64,000 bases of DNA from SVFI01 sp045535935 (lineage in GTDB: Bacteria; Bacillota; Clostridia; Lachnospirales; Lachnospiraceae), in NCBI GenBank assembly GCA_045535935.1, contig JAZSMO010000020.1, forward strand, positions 1-64,000, in the 5' to 3' direction. Both the position numbers and the translations under genes were made by a program. Within the stretch, counting starts at the first letter, position 1, and every line of letters begins with the position of its first letter. A model generated the notes under the pieces. That model did no database searches and was not told the origin of the DNA. It saw only the letters and a program-made list of their open reading frames with translations. This document shows positions 25,720 through 34,681 of the stretch, piece by piece.

Positions 25720-25810
25720 TAGGATGTTTGTTGACAGAAAACTTGTTGGTGATTTATAATATTTCTAACCCTATTGCATAAAAAATAGAAAAAATTTTAA
25801 AGAGGGGGGT

Positions 25811-25837
25811 TAAAATATTATCGAAACTGTCCGATAA
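25811..25837 (+). promoter_or_regulatory. sigma-28 type promoter of the surface-protein pair
   Basis: TAAA at 25811-25814, a 15-base spacer and TCCGATAA at 25830-25837. Spacing and both elements match the consensus, and flgM (39134) has the same -10. An inverted repeat ATTATCG/CGATAAT (25817-25823, 25832-25838) overlaps it. Confidence 0.75.
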
Positions 25838-25872
25838 TATTTCTGTAAACTAAGTGAAAGGTGGTATGAGTC

Positions 25873-26433
25873 GTGTCAAACCAAACGACAGATGAACAAG
25901 TCAGTAGTCAGTCTGAGGAGAAAAAAGAGGAGAAGAAAAAATCGCCTCTTGTTATCGTGATTGTCGTTGCTGCCATTGTGATTTGTGTTTTGGTCGGTGT
26001 GATTGTTTATTTGCTGAATCGCAGCGATGCAGAGCCGGAAGTGGTGCATGATAATGTGATTACTCCTGACAATGTCGAAGAGGTGGTTGATCAGATGGAG
26101 GCTGAAGAAAAAGTCCCTGTCGGTTCTTACGAAGTATCCATGAATTTGGACTGGGTATTCCCGGATGGAAATACTGCTTCTACAAATGCTTTTGTGGAAA
26201 ACAGTACTGCGAATACTAATACAGTTTATTTCACGCTTACCAAGAAGGACGGCGGCGAACAGATTTATCGTTCTCCTTATCTGACCGTTGGAAGTCATAT
26301 TGAGAACTTTAAACTGGACACCGCTTTGACGAAGGGTACATATGATGTCATTATAACTTATCATCTGGTGGATGATGACTTCAATGAGTTGCGTTCTGTT
26401 TCCATGTACATGACGATTACCGTCGAAAATTAA
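25873..26433 (+). CDS. single-pass membrane protein with extracellular beta-rich domain
   Basis: A 186-residue protein starting at GTG 25873 behind AGGTGG. Residues 1-25 are polar and Lys/Glu-rich (cytosolic). A single transmembrane helix spans about 26-48. Residues 50-186 lie outside and look like a beta-sandwich with VGSYEVSMNLDWVFPDGN and a final SMYMTITVEN strand, an Ig-like pattern. I recognise no named family. It lies 22 bases before a secreted protein gene and both follow a sigma-28 promoter, so the pair is likely made with flagella. It could be a membrane anchor for its secreted neighbour. Confidence 0.78.
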   Translation: MSNQTTDEQVSSQSEEKKEEKKKSPLVIVIVVAAIVICVLVGVIVYLLNRSDAEPEVVHDNVITPDNVEEVVDQMEAEEKVPVGSYEVSMNLDWVFPDGNTASTNAFVENSTANTNTVYFTLTKKDGGEQIYRSPYLTVGSHIENFKLDTALTKGTYDVIITYHLVDDDFNELRSVSMYMTITVEN

Positions 26434-26455
26434 ATTTTTCAAGGAGGAAAAAAGG

Positions 26456-27481
26456 ATGAAAAAGAATTTCAAAAAGTTTGTTGCAGTTTTAACTGCTACT
26501 ACACTCTTACTCTCCACTTCAATGTTTGCTTTTGCTGCTGAGTCAGAAGACGGCGTTACTTCAGCAGGTGGTACAGTAAGCGGTAACGGAACGGTAGAAG
26601 ATTACCTTAACAAGGATGTTTTCAAAGTAGTTCTTCCGACTGTTTCAGATGTTGACTTTACAATTGACCCACAGGGACTTTTAGGCGTTGCGAATGAGGA
26701 TGCATACACACTTGGAGCAGGTGCTGTATACTTTACAAATGTCAGCGACAACACCACATACTCAAATACAAGTGATGCAATCGCAGTTGGTAACAAGAGT
26801 TCTTATGATGTTGATGTTAACTTAACAGTTAACTTGACAGCAGCAGAAGGTATCACAATGGTTGATTCTGCAGATGATCTTGAGGATGCAACAGTTCCTT
26901 CTCTCTATCTTGCAATCGCAGAAGAAGATGATGCTGCAGCTACAGCACTTACAGAAGCTGAAACAGTATTGTCTACAAAAGTTGTAGAGGGTATTGATGA
27001 GGCAGAGAATGCGTATGAAATCAAAGCATCAGGAGATGCTGCCAATGGATACACATATGAATATGTGCTTAATCCGGCTTATGACGGACCGGTTGCTAAA
27101 GCTTCTTACAAATTGACAGGTGCTTGTGATACAACAGCTGATTGGTCAGAAGTAAAAGACCTTTCTGTTAAAGCTGATCTTGTATGGTCTGTAGTGAAAC
27201 ATGAAGAAGGTGTTAAAGCTACACCTGCAAAGCTTAGTGCGAGTGTAATGTCTACAACAATTACAGGTCTTGCTGAGGGTGTTACATTGACTTCGGTTGA
27301 TTATATCAAAACGGATGGAACGGTATCCGCATTGACAAAGGGTAGTCACTATACCTTCTCAAATGGAACATTTACAGCTTTGAAAGAAGCACATGTTGAT
27401 TCGACAAAAGTGGGATGCAAATTTAGACTGAAATTTAGTGATAGTACAAAATTAGACATCTCGGTTGCCGCAGCAAATTAA
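26456..27481 (+). CDS. secreted, probably abundant surface protein
   Basis: A 341-residue protein with a clear signal peptide (residues 1-27, cleavage after FAFA). The mature part is acidic and rich in Thr, Ala and Val, predicted beta-sandwich domains, with a KADLVWSV strand and a final KLDISVAAAN. There is no sortase motif, lipobox or catalytic motif. A Lys/Thr-rich C-terminal part (from about residue 255) may be a separate domain. Codon use (GCA, ACA, CTT) is biased as in fliC and feoB, pointing to high expression. AAGGAGG precedes ATG 26456. It ends at a strong terminator. The promoter two genes upstream is sigma-28-like. A pilin-like, adhesin or filament-associated role is possible; nothing in the sequence settles it. 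Confidence 0.8.
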   Translation: MKKNFKKFVAVLTATTLLLSTSMFAFAAESEDGVTSAGGTVSGNGTVEDYLNKDVFKVVLPTVSDVDFTIDPQGLLGVANEDAYTLGAGAVYFTNVSDNTTYSNTSDAIAVGNKSSYDVDVNLTVNLTAAEGITMVDSADDLEDATVPSLYLAIAEEDDAAATALTEAETVLSTKVVEGIDEAENAYEIKASGDAANGYTYEYVLNPAYDGPVAKASYKLTGACDTTADWSEVKDLSVKADLVWSVVKHEEGVKATPAKLSASVMSTTITGLAEGVTLTSVDYIKTDGTVSALTKGSHYTFSNGTFTALKEAHVDSTKVGCKFRLKFSDSTKLDISVAAAN

Positions 27482-27518
27482 TTTTAAAATAATGGATTAA
27501 AGATTTGGTTTAGATACG

Positions 27519-27548
27519 ATGGCCTTGCAGATTGCTCTGCAAGGCCAT
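27519..27548 (+). terminator. terminator of the surface-protein pair
   Basis: ATGGCCTTGCAG, loop ATTGCT, CTGCAAGGCCAT followed by GTGTCTTTT. The stem is a perfect 12 bp. Confidence 0.88.
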
Positions 27549-27602
27549 GTGTCTTTTACAGAGATGCCATTGTAAAAAGAAAAAGATGGATGAATTATAT
27601 AC

Positions 27603-27630
27603 TAAAGAAACTGCGGAAAACATCCGATAT
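27603..27630 (+). promoter_or_regulatory. sigma-28 type promoter of the phospho-substituent glycan cluster
   Basis: TAAA at 27603-27606, a 16-base spacer and TCCGATAT at 27623-27630, 33 bases before the first gene. In the leader, GGG (27645-27647) and CCC flank AAAGGATG, so the ribosome binding site may lie in a weak GGA-presenting loop. Confidence 0.65.
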
Positions 27631-27662
27631 ATTAATAAGACTATGGGAAAGGATGCCCGCAT

Positions 27663-30206
27663 ATGAGAAAAGAACAAAAAGAGTCTGCAATTGAATTTGT
27701 AGGGCTATTAAAAACAGCACAGGAGCATGTCAAAGAACTGCTTAAAAAGCAGGCGTATGCGACTGTGCTTGATTTATTGCAGCAATGTCAGCAGGGGGCC
27801 ATACAAATTGGAACTATGATTGAAGAGACAGAAGGAGACGATTCTGCCATAGTAAAAATGCTGGAGCAATACTGTGAAGTGGTTTATGAATTGTTTGAGA
27901 TTGTTTCTACGATAGAAAAAGAGGAAATAACGAAGAATGCTGAGGCAGAACTATTACTTGGAAAAATGGGAGAGATGTTGGTCGGTTTGGAACGTGACAT
28001 GGAAGCAGAACTTGTCGTGCGTAAGCAGATTGTTTTTCTTCCGTACAAAGCATCTATGTGGGATTCGCTGGAAAGCATCTGGGAAGCTGCAAAAAATGAT
28101 CCGGACTTTGATGTGGCAGTAGTTCCGATTCCTTATTATGATAAAAATCCGGATGGTTCATTTAAGACAGAGCACTATGAAGGGGAGCTTTTTCCGGAAT
28201 ATGTGAAGGTTACAGATTACCGAACATATCCACTGGAAGAGATTCGTCCGGATGTGGTTTACATTCACAATCCGTATGATCACTGTAATTATGTTACCAG
28301 TGTGCATCCGAGATTCTATTCATTTGAATTAAAGAAATACACAGATAAACTTGTCTATGTTCCTTATTATTCTTCTTCTGGAGGAATGGGAGACGGACAG
28401 GCTCTTTGTAGTGCATATGAGCATGCGGATTTTTTGGTGACACAGTCAGAATCGTATATTGATTATTATGATCCAAGTGTTCCGCGTGAAAAAATTTTAC
28501 CATTCGGATCTCCAAAGTTTGATAAAACTTTGCGGCTGTGTAATCATCCGCCCATGTCTCCTGAGCAATGGGAGAAGAAGATGGCGGGAAAGAAGGTTTA
28601 TTTCTTTAATACCAGTATATCGGGAATGCTTGCGGATACCCGAAGATTCCTGCTAAAAATGGAATATGTATTCAAATGTTTTTCGGGAAGAGAGGATGCT
28701 TGTATTCTGTGGCGCCCACACCCGCTTTTGGAATCGACATTCGATTCTATGCGCAAGGAATATCGTCCTGTTTATGATAGTTTAAAACGCTATTTTTTAA
28801 ACCAAAATCTCGGTATTTATGATGATACGCCTGATATCGAAAAGACGATTGCTCTTTGCGACGCCTACATAGGAGATGCAGGTTCGTCGGTAATTTCTTT
28901 GTTTGGATTAGCGGGAAAACCAATTTTTATTCTCAATAATTTTTTGTCTGCGCCTCCCGGGAAGGATGACTGGAGAGGGGAAGTTGTAAAACCGGTGCTT
29001 GGAGATGGCAATGATATGTGGCAGGTGACGAAGGGGAATCAACTATATTATTCGTCAGGAAATGATTACACCTATGAGTATTATTGTGATTTATCGGAAT
29101 ATTCCGGCGGAGATTATTATATGAGGGCATTCGGAATCGGTGATAAAGTGTGTGTTTGTCCGAAATATGCGCAGGATTTGTTGATAGTAAAAGAACATAA
29201 GGTTATAAAGCGGATTGGACTTAGAATGTATGGGCGACGGGAAGCGGATTTTTTGCCTGCGTTGCAAAAGGATAACTATTTATTTTTGATTTCGACAAGA
29301 TATCCGGCCATTGTGCGGTATGATGCAGAAACAAACAAGCTGGATTATATAAACGGTTATAATGATATTTATAGACAGATTGTGGATGGGCAATTGAGAA
29401 GGGGAGCTTATTGTTTGTGGGATAACTACCTGCTTATAGCATCTCCGACAGAAAATTTGGTGCTGGCGATTGATACTGAAAGTTTAGAGGTGCAGATTCT
29501 TACCACCGGGGTAGAAAATCAGGGTGGTTGCGCATTCATGATTCCGAGGGGAGAAGAGGTGTGGATGCTTCCTATTGATGGAAAAAAGGTGGTATGTTGG
29601 AAGCCTGCTTCGGGCGAGGCAAAGGAGTATGAGATAGATATTGAAGAATTAAAATGTTATCGGAAACCGCATGGTTTTGAATGGAATGTGCGACCGTTCA
29701 GTGGTGCAATGTTTGCGGGGAATAAAGTTATTTTATCTCCTTATTGGGCTAATATGTTCGTGTGTCTGGATATAGAAACCGGCAAGGCGGAAGAGTGGAT
29801 ACCGGGCAGAGAATTTGTGAAGAATGAGAAAACGGGATATTTGACTTCGCGGTTTATAGGGAAATTTCTTCCGCAGATAAAACCGGATGAATGTATGTAT
29901 TACAGCGAAACAAGAAGAAGATTGTACAAGGTAGATGCTGAGAGTGGACAGTTTAAGGAGATAGAGATTACATATAATGTGGATGAACTGCGTGACCACG
30001 AACCGGGATTTTCTCGCCATTCCCAGTGGCTGCAATATTGCGCTATGGAAAATGCTTTCCATACACTTCCGGATTTTCTGGATGGCAAAGTATGCGGAAA
30101 ACCATTTGATAAAGAAGCGCAAATTGAAGCATTCCGTACGGTGGCGGCTGGAGGCGACGGAAAAACAGGGGAGAGGATACATCATTTTATCAAGAAGCAA
30201 CTATAG
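27663..30206 (+). CDS. large fusion: helical domain, CDP-glycerol-transferase-like GT-B domain and beta-propeller-like C-terminus
   Basis: An 847-residue cytosolic protein. Residues 1-115 are helical and Glu-rich. Residues about 120-430 resemble a GT-B/CDP-glycerol glycerophosphotransferase-like fold: QIVFLPYKASMWDSL, PDVVYIHNPYDHCNY, LPFGSPKFDK, WRPHPLLEST and GDAGSSVISLFGLAGKPIFIL, the last being the typical donor-site strand with DAGSS. From about 450 to 770 there are repeated strands with Trp and Gly at regular spacing (VVCWKPASGEAKEYEI, FVCLDIETGKAEEW), which suggests a beta-propeller. Such propeller fusions could bind glycan or protein. It heads a cluster with LicD and a glycerol-3-phosphate cytidylyltransferase, so transfer of phosphoglycerol or a related group is plausible. 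The assignment of the first domain is by motif only. Confidence 0.75.
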   Translation: MRKEQKESAIEFVGLLKTAQEHVKELLKKQAYATVLDLLQQCQQGAIQIGTMIEETEGDDSAIVKMLEQYCEVVYELFEIVSTIEKEEITKNAEAELLLGKMGEMLVGLERDMEAELVVRKQIVFLPYKASMWDSLESIWEAAKNDPDFDVAVVPIPYYDKNPDGSFKTEHYEGELFPEYVKVTDYRTYPLEEIRPDVVYIHNPYDHCNYVTSVHPRFYSFELKKYTDKLVYVPYYSSSGGMGDGQALCSAYEHADFLVTQSESYIDYYDPSVPREKILPFGSPKFDKTLRLCNHPPMSPEQWEKKMAGKKVYFFNTSISGMLADTRRFLLKMEYVFKCFSGREDACILWRPHPLLESTFDSMRKEYRPVYDSLKRYFLNQNLGIYDDTPDIEKTIALCDAYIGDAGSSVISLFGLAGKPIFILNNFLSAPPGKDDWRGEVVKPVLGDGNDMWQVTKGNQLYYSSGNDYTYEYYCDLSEYSGGDYYMRAFGIGDKVCVCPKYAQDLLIVKEHKVIKRIGLRMYGRREADFLPALQKDNYLFLISTRYPAIVRYDAETNKLDYINGYNDIYRQIVDGQLRRGAYCLWDNYLLIASPTENLVLAIDTESLEVQILTTGVENQGGCAFMIPRGEEVWMLPIDGKKVVCWKPASGEAKEYEIDIEELKCYRKPHGFEWNVRPFSGAMFAGNKVILSPYWANMFVCLDIETGKAEEWIPGREFVKNEKTGYLTSRFIGKFLPQIKPDECMYYSETRRRLYKVDAESGQFKEIEITYNVDELRDHEPGFSRHSQWLQYCAMENAFHTLPDFLDGKVCGKPFDKEAQIEAFRTVAAGGDGKTGERIHHFIKKQL

Positions 30207-30230
30207 GCAGGAGAGCGGCGGAGAAAGCAG

Positions 30231-31088
30231 ATGGAAAAAGCAAACAGAGCGGGCTACAAGCTCACGGAAGAAGAACTGAAGGAATTGCAGAGTATCGAAG
30301 TGGAGATGATGGAAGAAATCCACAGAGTCTGCGTAAAGTGCGGAATTAAATATTGCATGTCGGCGGGAACTCAGCTCGGGGCAGTGAGACATAAAGGATT
30401 TATTCCGTGGGATGACGATGCGGATATCGCTTTTTTGCGCCCGGAATATGAAAAGTTCCGCGAAGCCTGTGAGACGGAATTGGACAAGGAACGGTTTTAT
30501 TTTCAGGATTATCGTAATACGCCGGGGTATCGCTGGGGCTACGGTAAGATTCGCCGGAAAGGAACGGAGTTTGTGAGACTGAATCAGGAACATATGCCTT
30601 ACGGACAGGAGGTGTTCGTTGATATTATGCCTTATGACAATGTTCCGGATGGTTATATCGCAAGGAAATGGCATACTTTCCGTTGCTTTTTGTACCGTAA
30701 GTGCTTTTATTCTGAAGTCGGTCGTATACAGGAAAAAGGGATTAAAAAAGTTATTTATGGCTTACTTAGCAGAATTCCGGAAAAGCAGCTTTATAATTCA
30801 TTTACAGCTTTTACAAAGAAGTGTAACCGCAAAGAAAATACAAAAAGAATACGCATTTTATCGATTCCGGTACCGGGGAAAGAGGGAGGATATCTTCGCA
30901 GTTGTTTCGAGAATCTTGTTCCGACGGAATATGAAGGAAAGATGTTTATGGGTATGAAAGACTATGACTCTTATCTTTCTTACAAATACGGAGATTATAT
31001 GAAATTGCCTCCGGTGGAGAAAAGAGAAGTACATCCGGTTTCAAAATTAAAACTTCTAAAGGCTGGAGAAAGAGGGTATGACAGATGA
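30231..31088 (+). CDS. LicD family phosphotransferase
   Basis: A 285-residue LicD protein. The core motif CMSAGTQLGAVRHKGFIPWD is followed by DDADIAFLRPEYE, giving the nucleotidyltransferase-like G-x-L-G-A-x-R and DDD metal-binding residues. LicD enzymes move phosphocholine or similar phospho-alcohols from a CDP carrier to sugars of teichoic acid or lipooligosaccharide. The C-terminal region has the basic helices usual for the family. It overlaps the next gene (ATGA at 31085-31088). With the adjacent cytidylyltransferases this suggests a complete CDP-alcohol route. Whether choline, glycerol or ribitol is the group cannot be read from the sequence. Confidence 0.9.
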   Translation: MEKANRAGYKLTEEELKELQSIEVEMMEEIHRVCVKCGIKYCMSAGTQLGAVRHKGFIPWDDDADIAFLRPEYEKFREACETELDKERFYFQDYRNTPGYRWGYGKIRRKGTEFVRLNQEHMPYGQEVFVDIMPYDNVPDGYIARKWHTFRCFLYRKCFYSEVGRIQEKGIKKVIYGLLSRIPEKQLYNSFTAFTKKCNRKENTKRIRILSIPVPGKEGGYLRSCFENLVPTEYEGKMFMGMKDYDSYLSYKYGDYMKLPPVEKREVHPVSKLKLLKAGERGYDR

Positions 31089-31504
31089 AAAAGAAAGTTA
31101 TCGGATATACAGCGGGGACTTTTGATATGTTCCATATCGGGCATCTTAATTTGATTAAAAATGCCAAATCCAGATGTGATTATCTGGTTGTAGGTGTCAA
31201 TTCCGACCGTCTGGTAGAAGAATATAAAGGAAAACGTGTGGTTGTTCCGATTGAGGAGCGGATGGAGATTATAAGGGCACTCCGTTTTGTGGATGACGTA
31301 GTCTGTGTGGATTCGCTGGATAAAAAAATTGCATGGAATCAAATGCATTATGATCTTCTTTTTATCGGAGATGATTGGAAAGGAAATCCCAGATGGGAAG
31401 CTACGGCGAAAGAGATGAAGGAGCTGGGTGTGGAGACCATCTTCCTCCCGCATACGGAAGGAACAAACTCCACATTGCTTCGTGAGAAATTGGTGGAATA
31501 TTAG
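31085..31504 (+). CDS. tagD: glycerol-3-phosphate cytidylyltransferase family (TagD-like)
   Basis: A 139-residue enzyme of the cytidylyltransferase family. It has the HIGH-type motif GTFDMFHIGHLNLI (nucleotide binding), the conserved VNSDRLVEEYKG and VVPIEERMEIIRALRFVD, and the C-terminal RxxxISTTxLR element reads TEGTNSTLLREKL. It makes CDP-glycerol from CTP and glycerol 3-phosphate, or a close analogue, for teichoic-acid-like polymers. It overlaps licD by four bases. Adjacent LicD and glycosyltransferase genes support a polymer- or decoration-forming cluster. Confidence 0.88.
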   Translation: MKKKVIGYTAGTFDMFHIGHLNLIKNAKSRCDYLVVGVNSDRLVEEYKGKRVVVPIEERMEIIRALRFVDDVVCVDSLDKKIAWNQMHYDLLFIGDDWKGNPRWEATAKEMKELGVETIFLPHTEGTNSTLLREKLVEY

Positions 31505-31520
31505 CCGGAAAGGAAAAAGC

Positions 31521-32489
31521 ATGGAAAAGAAACAACCGGATTTGTCGGTTATTATACCTTTATATAATGCGATGGAGACGTTGGATCGTTGTCTTTTCAA
31601 TATTTTAGAGGATAAGGATACTTCGCTGGAGGTGATTCTTGTCGATGACAGTTCCACGGATGATACGCTTTTGTTGTGCAGAGAATATGCGAAAAAGGAC
31701 AATCGGATCCGTCTTGCGACACGGCCGAATGGGGGCGTGGCGGCTGCACGTAACACCGGTCTTGCGATGGCGACGGGAGCTTATGTTACTTTCGTAGATC
31801 AGGATGATTGGATAGAACCCGAGACATACATGGTTTCCGTAGGAGCAGCAAAAAAACAGGATGCGGATATGGTGGTTTTTAACTATACAAAGGATACGGG
31901 AAAAAGTGTTGAATATATGAGGAATCGGGGGCAGATTCCTTCTTTCATACAAGACAGAAATGCGCTTGTCAAATATGCATTCTTTCGTGAAGAATACCGA
32001 GGATATGCAGCTTATGTGTGGAATAAGATATTCCGCAGAAGTTATTTGATGAGAAATCGAATTACCTTTGAGGATGGTCTGCGCAGAGGGGATGATATTG
32101 TTTTTTATTCTAAGGTGGCAGCGTTTAATCCGAAAACCTGTTACATTGATGCGGATTATTATCATTACGTGCAGAGAGAGGATTCCATTACGCACACGAT
32201 GACGGCAGACAATGTGGAAAGACTTGGGGAGATATTGACCGGATATGAGAGTGCTATAGAAGTGCTGGAGCAAAACGGTGTTTCACAGGAAGCACTTGAT
32301 TACATGAGATGCTTTTATGTATTTCATGCAAGTGTATTGTATGAACTTGCAAGAGGGCATGGACTTGTGGAGTATTGCAGAATTTATCAAAAGGAAATGA
32401 GCCGATATCTCGCGCAGTACAAGGCGCAGAATGCAGCCTATGCGGATAGAATCAAGTCTGTGGAGCGTCTGATTGAAGAAGAAGTATGA
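31521..32489 (+). CDS. family 2 glycosyltransferase
   Basis: A 322-residue GT-A enzyme. Motifs: LSVIIPLYNAMETL, VILVDDSSTDDT, RLATRPNGGVAAARNTGLA and FVDQDDWIEP (DxD-like). A C-terminal part with KIFRRSYLMRN and DGLRRGDDIVF is typical of the teichoic-acid and capsule GT2 group. ATG 31521 has AAAGGA upstream; a longer frame of 31 residues overlaps tagD and is not used. It lies 16 bases after tagD and 23 before the LicC-like gene, so all are one operon. Confidence 0.9.
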   Translation: MEKKQPDLSVIIPLYNAMETLDRCLFNILEDKDTSLEVILVDDSSTDDTLLLCREYAKKDNRIRLATRPNGGVAAARNTGLAMATGAYVTFVDQDDWIEPETYMVSVGAAKKQDADMVVFNYTKDTGKSVEYMRNRGQIPSFIQDRNALVKYAFFREEYRGYAAYVWNKIFRRSYLMRNRITFEDGLRRGDDIVFYSKVAAFNPKTCYIDADYYHYVQREDSITHTMTADNVERLGEILTGYESAIEVLEQNGVSQEALDYMRCFYVFHASVLYELARGHGLVEYCRIYQKEMSRYLAQYKAQNAAYADRIKSVERLIEEEV

Positions 32490-32512
32490 AAGGAAGTAAA
32501 GGGGGACTAAGG

Positions 32513-33244
32513 ATGAAAGTGATTTTATTGGCGGCGGGAAAAGGAACAAGAATTTCGCGAATGATTGAGGACGTTCCGAAATCGACATTACCGGTAGCGG
32601 GAAAGCCGTTGATTCGGCGAACGGTGGAAATATTTTGCGAGAGGGGGATCCAGTGTGTGGTGTGTACCGGATACCAAAGAGAAAAGATTGAGGAAGCCTT
32701 GGCGGGTATGCCTGTTACATATTATTACAATCCTTTTTATAACATCACCAACAGCTTGGCAAGTCTTTGGTTTGCACAGCAAGAGATGGATGAGGAAGAT
32801 GTGCTGATTATGAATTCCGATGTGTATTTTGAACCTGAGATTTTGGATATGGTATTACGGGATGAAAGAGAAAATGTGGTGGCAATAGACAAAACGCGAA
32901 CGGCAGTAGGAGATTATTTCTTTAAGACTACGGATAACGGATGCATTTCCAAATACGGGAAGGAACTACCTTTGAAAGAGAGAAGTTGCGAATATGTCGG
33001 AATTGCTAAAATTACCAAGGAATTTATGCCGGTATTTAGGGAGCGGCTGAATTTGTTGGTGAACAGTCAAAAATATAATTTCTGGTGGGAGAATGTTCTT
33101 TATTCTTTTACGGATAAAGGAGAAAGAGATATTTACACGATAGATGTAAATGGATTGTTCTGGGCAGAGATTGATTTCTTTGATGATTATGAACGTATAT
33201 TGAAATTTGTGGAAAAGAAAGAAGAGGGCGGCAACACTCCGTAA
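32513..33244 (+). CDS. sugar/choline-phosphate nucleotidyltransferase, LicC-like
   Basis: A 243-residue nucleotidyltransferase with the signature LLAAGKGTRI and PKSTLPVAGKPL. A central DVLIMNSDVYFEPEIL strand has the Asp pair that holds Mg and CTP. The C-terminal part keeps EIDFFDDYER. The fold and length match LicC-type CTP:phosphocholine cytidylyltransferases and related small sugar-phosphate nucleotidyltransferases. Next to licD it probably charges the phospho-alcohol with CMP. tagD in the same operon would then supply CDP-glycerol, suggesting two activated alcohols or a shared specificity. ATG 32513 follows GGGGG at seven bases. Confidence 0.82.
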   Translation: MKVILLAAGKGTRISRMIEDVPKSTLPVAGKPLIRRTVEIFCERGIQCVVCTGYQREKIEEALAGMPVTYYYNPFYNITNSLASLWFAQQEMDEEDVLIMNSDVYFEPEILDMVLRDERENVVAIDKTRTAVGDYFFKTTDNGCISKYGKELPLKERSCEYVGIAKITKEFMPVFRERLNLLVNSQKYNFWWENVLYSFTDKGERDIYTIDVNGLFWAEIDFFDDYERILKFVEKKEEGGNTP

Positions 33245-33262
33245 GGATTGGTGAAAAAGGAA

Positions 33263-34678
33263 ATGAGTAGAATTGTTCTTTTTGGTACAGGTGCATACTA
33301 TCGTAAGTTTAAAGCGATGCGTTTCGTGGAAGATGAAGTGGTAGGATTGATTGATAATAATAAGGCATTGTGGGGACAAATGTTAGATGGCATGGCTGTA
33401 AATGCGCCGGATAAACTGAGGGAAATGTCTTATGACTATATTATTCTTTTGAGTGCAAAAGCTTATGAAATGAAAGATCAATTGTCAAAAATGGATATTC
33501 CGGATGCACATATGTTGTATCTGGAAGAGTATCGTGCCATGAGAACGGAAGACAAAATATCTGTTTTTTGCCCTTCTTTTGCGTCTTTTGGCGAAAAGGC
33601 AGAGAGAGGGGGAGTTTTGTTTGTTTCAACGGATTTGGATTACAACGGAGGCACCATTGCTGTGCTCTATGCGGCGATGGTGCTACAAAGCAGGGGGTAT
33701 CGAGTGGCACTGTCTGCGCCGGACGGAAATAAGGATTTTATTCGAGAAGTAACAGAGAGGGGGATAACAGTGTGTCTGTCACCGCTTCTGCCGGAAGTAA
33801 GTAGTGCATTTTGCGAATGGATGGCTTCTTTTGATGTGGTTTTTGTTAATGTGTTCCAAATGCTCGTGACAGCGTGTGAGATTAGCATAAAAAAACCGAC
33901 AATCTGGTGGATTCATGAATGCAGTCACAAATATGATGGGCATTATGAGAGAACAAAACGGATATATAAAGGATATGACGATGTTTCCAAAATGGAGAAG
34001 GTTTGTATTGTAGCGGTCAGTGAGATTGCAAAGAATAATTTCAATTATTTCTATCCAAATCGAATCAGAGAATGTTTGGCGTATGGGATTCCGGACGAAA
34101 GGAAGCAGGACTTTGCTCCGTTGTCTTTAAAAGACAAGGTGATACTGGCTGTGATTGGAACTATGTCGGTGAGAAAAAATCAAAAAGTATTATTGAATGC
34201 CTTTAAACAGCTACCGGTTGAAGTGGCACAACAATTGGAGATTCGATTTATCGGAGATTGCAATACGCAATACGGGATGGAAGTGCAGGCGGAGGCAAAA
34301 GGACTTCCGCAGATTAAATTTTTGGGAGTGATGAACCGACAGGAATTGGCAGAGGAGTTCAGTGATATTGATGTGCTTGTTTGTTCCTCTCTGGAGGAAA
34401 CAATGTCCATTACTGTAACGGAAGGCATGATGTTTGGGAAAATATGTCTTGTGTCCCGGAATACAGGAATGGCGAAGTATATTACAGAAGGTCAAAATGG
34501 TTATGTATTCCGTGCGGAAGATGAGCGGGAATTGGCGAAGAAGATTTCGAATCTTATATTGAAAAGGCATGAGTGGGAAACGGTAAAGAAAAGCGCACGT
34601 GAGACATATGAAAAGAATTTTTCTATGGAGGTTTTTGGTAACCGTCTGGAGGAACTAATCAGGAAGGTCGGAGTTTAG
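33263..34678 (+). CDS. family 4 glycosyltransferase with N-terminal Rossmann module
   Basis: A 471-residue fusion. Residues 1-90 form the small module (IVLFGTGAYYRKF, VVGLIDNN, SYDYIILLSAK). Residues about 110-471 form a GT-B family 4 enzyme with a Gly-rich donor loop DYNGGTIAVLY, the strand VILAVIGTMSVRKNQ and the EX7E-type motif EETMSITVTEGMMFGK. Family 4 enzymes retain configuration and often use UDP- or GDP-sugars. The start is uncertain: ATG 33263 has AAAGG very close upstream, and GTG 33251 is an alternative. The next gene begins three bases after its stop. The N-terminal module is shared with other proteins in the window. Confidence 0.85.
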   Translation: MSRIVLFGTGAYYRKFKAMRFVEDEVVGLIDNNKALWGQMLDGMAVNAPDKLREMSYDYIILLSAKAYEMKDQLSKMDIPDAHMLYLEEYRAMRTEDKISVFCPSFASFGEKAERGGVLFVSTDLDYNGGTIAVLYAAMVLQSRGYRVALSAPDGNKDFIREVTERGITVCLSPLLPEVSSAFCEWMASFDVVFVNVFQMLVTACEISIKKPTIWWIHECSHKYDGHYERTKRIYKGYDDVSKMEKVCIVAVSEIAKNNFNYFYPNRIRECLAYGIPDERKQDFAPLSLKDKVILAVIGTMSVRKNQKVLLNAFKQLPVEVAQQLEIRFIGDCNTQYGMEVQAEAKGLPQIKFLGVMNRQELAEEFSDIDVLVCSSLEETMSITVTEGMMFGKICLVSRNTGMAKYITEGQNGYVFRAEDERELAKKISNLILKRHEWETVKKSARETYEKNFSMEVFGNRLEELIRKVGV

Positions 34679-34681
34679 TAT

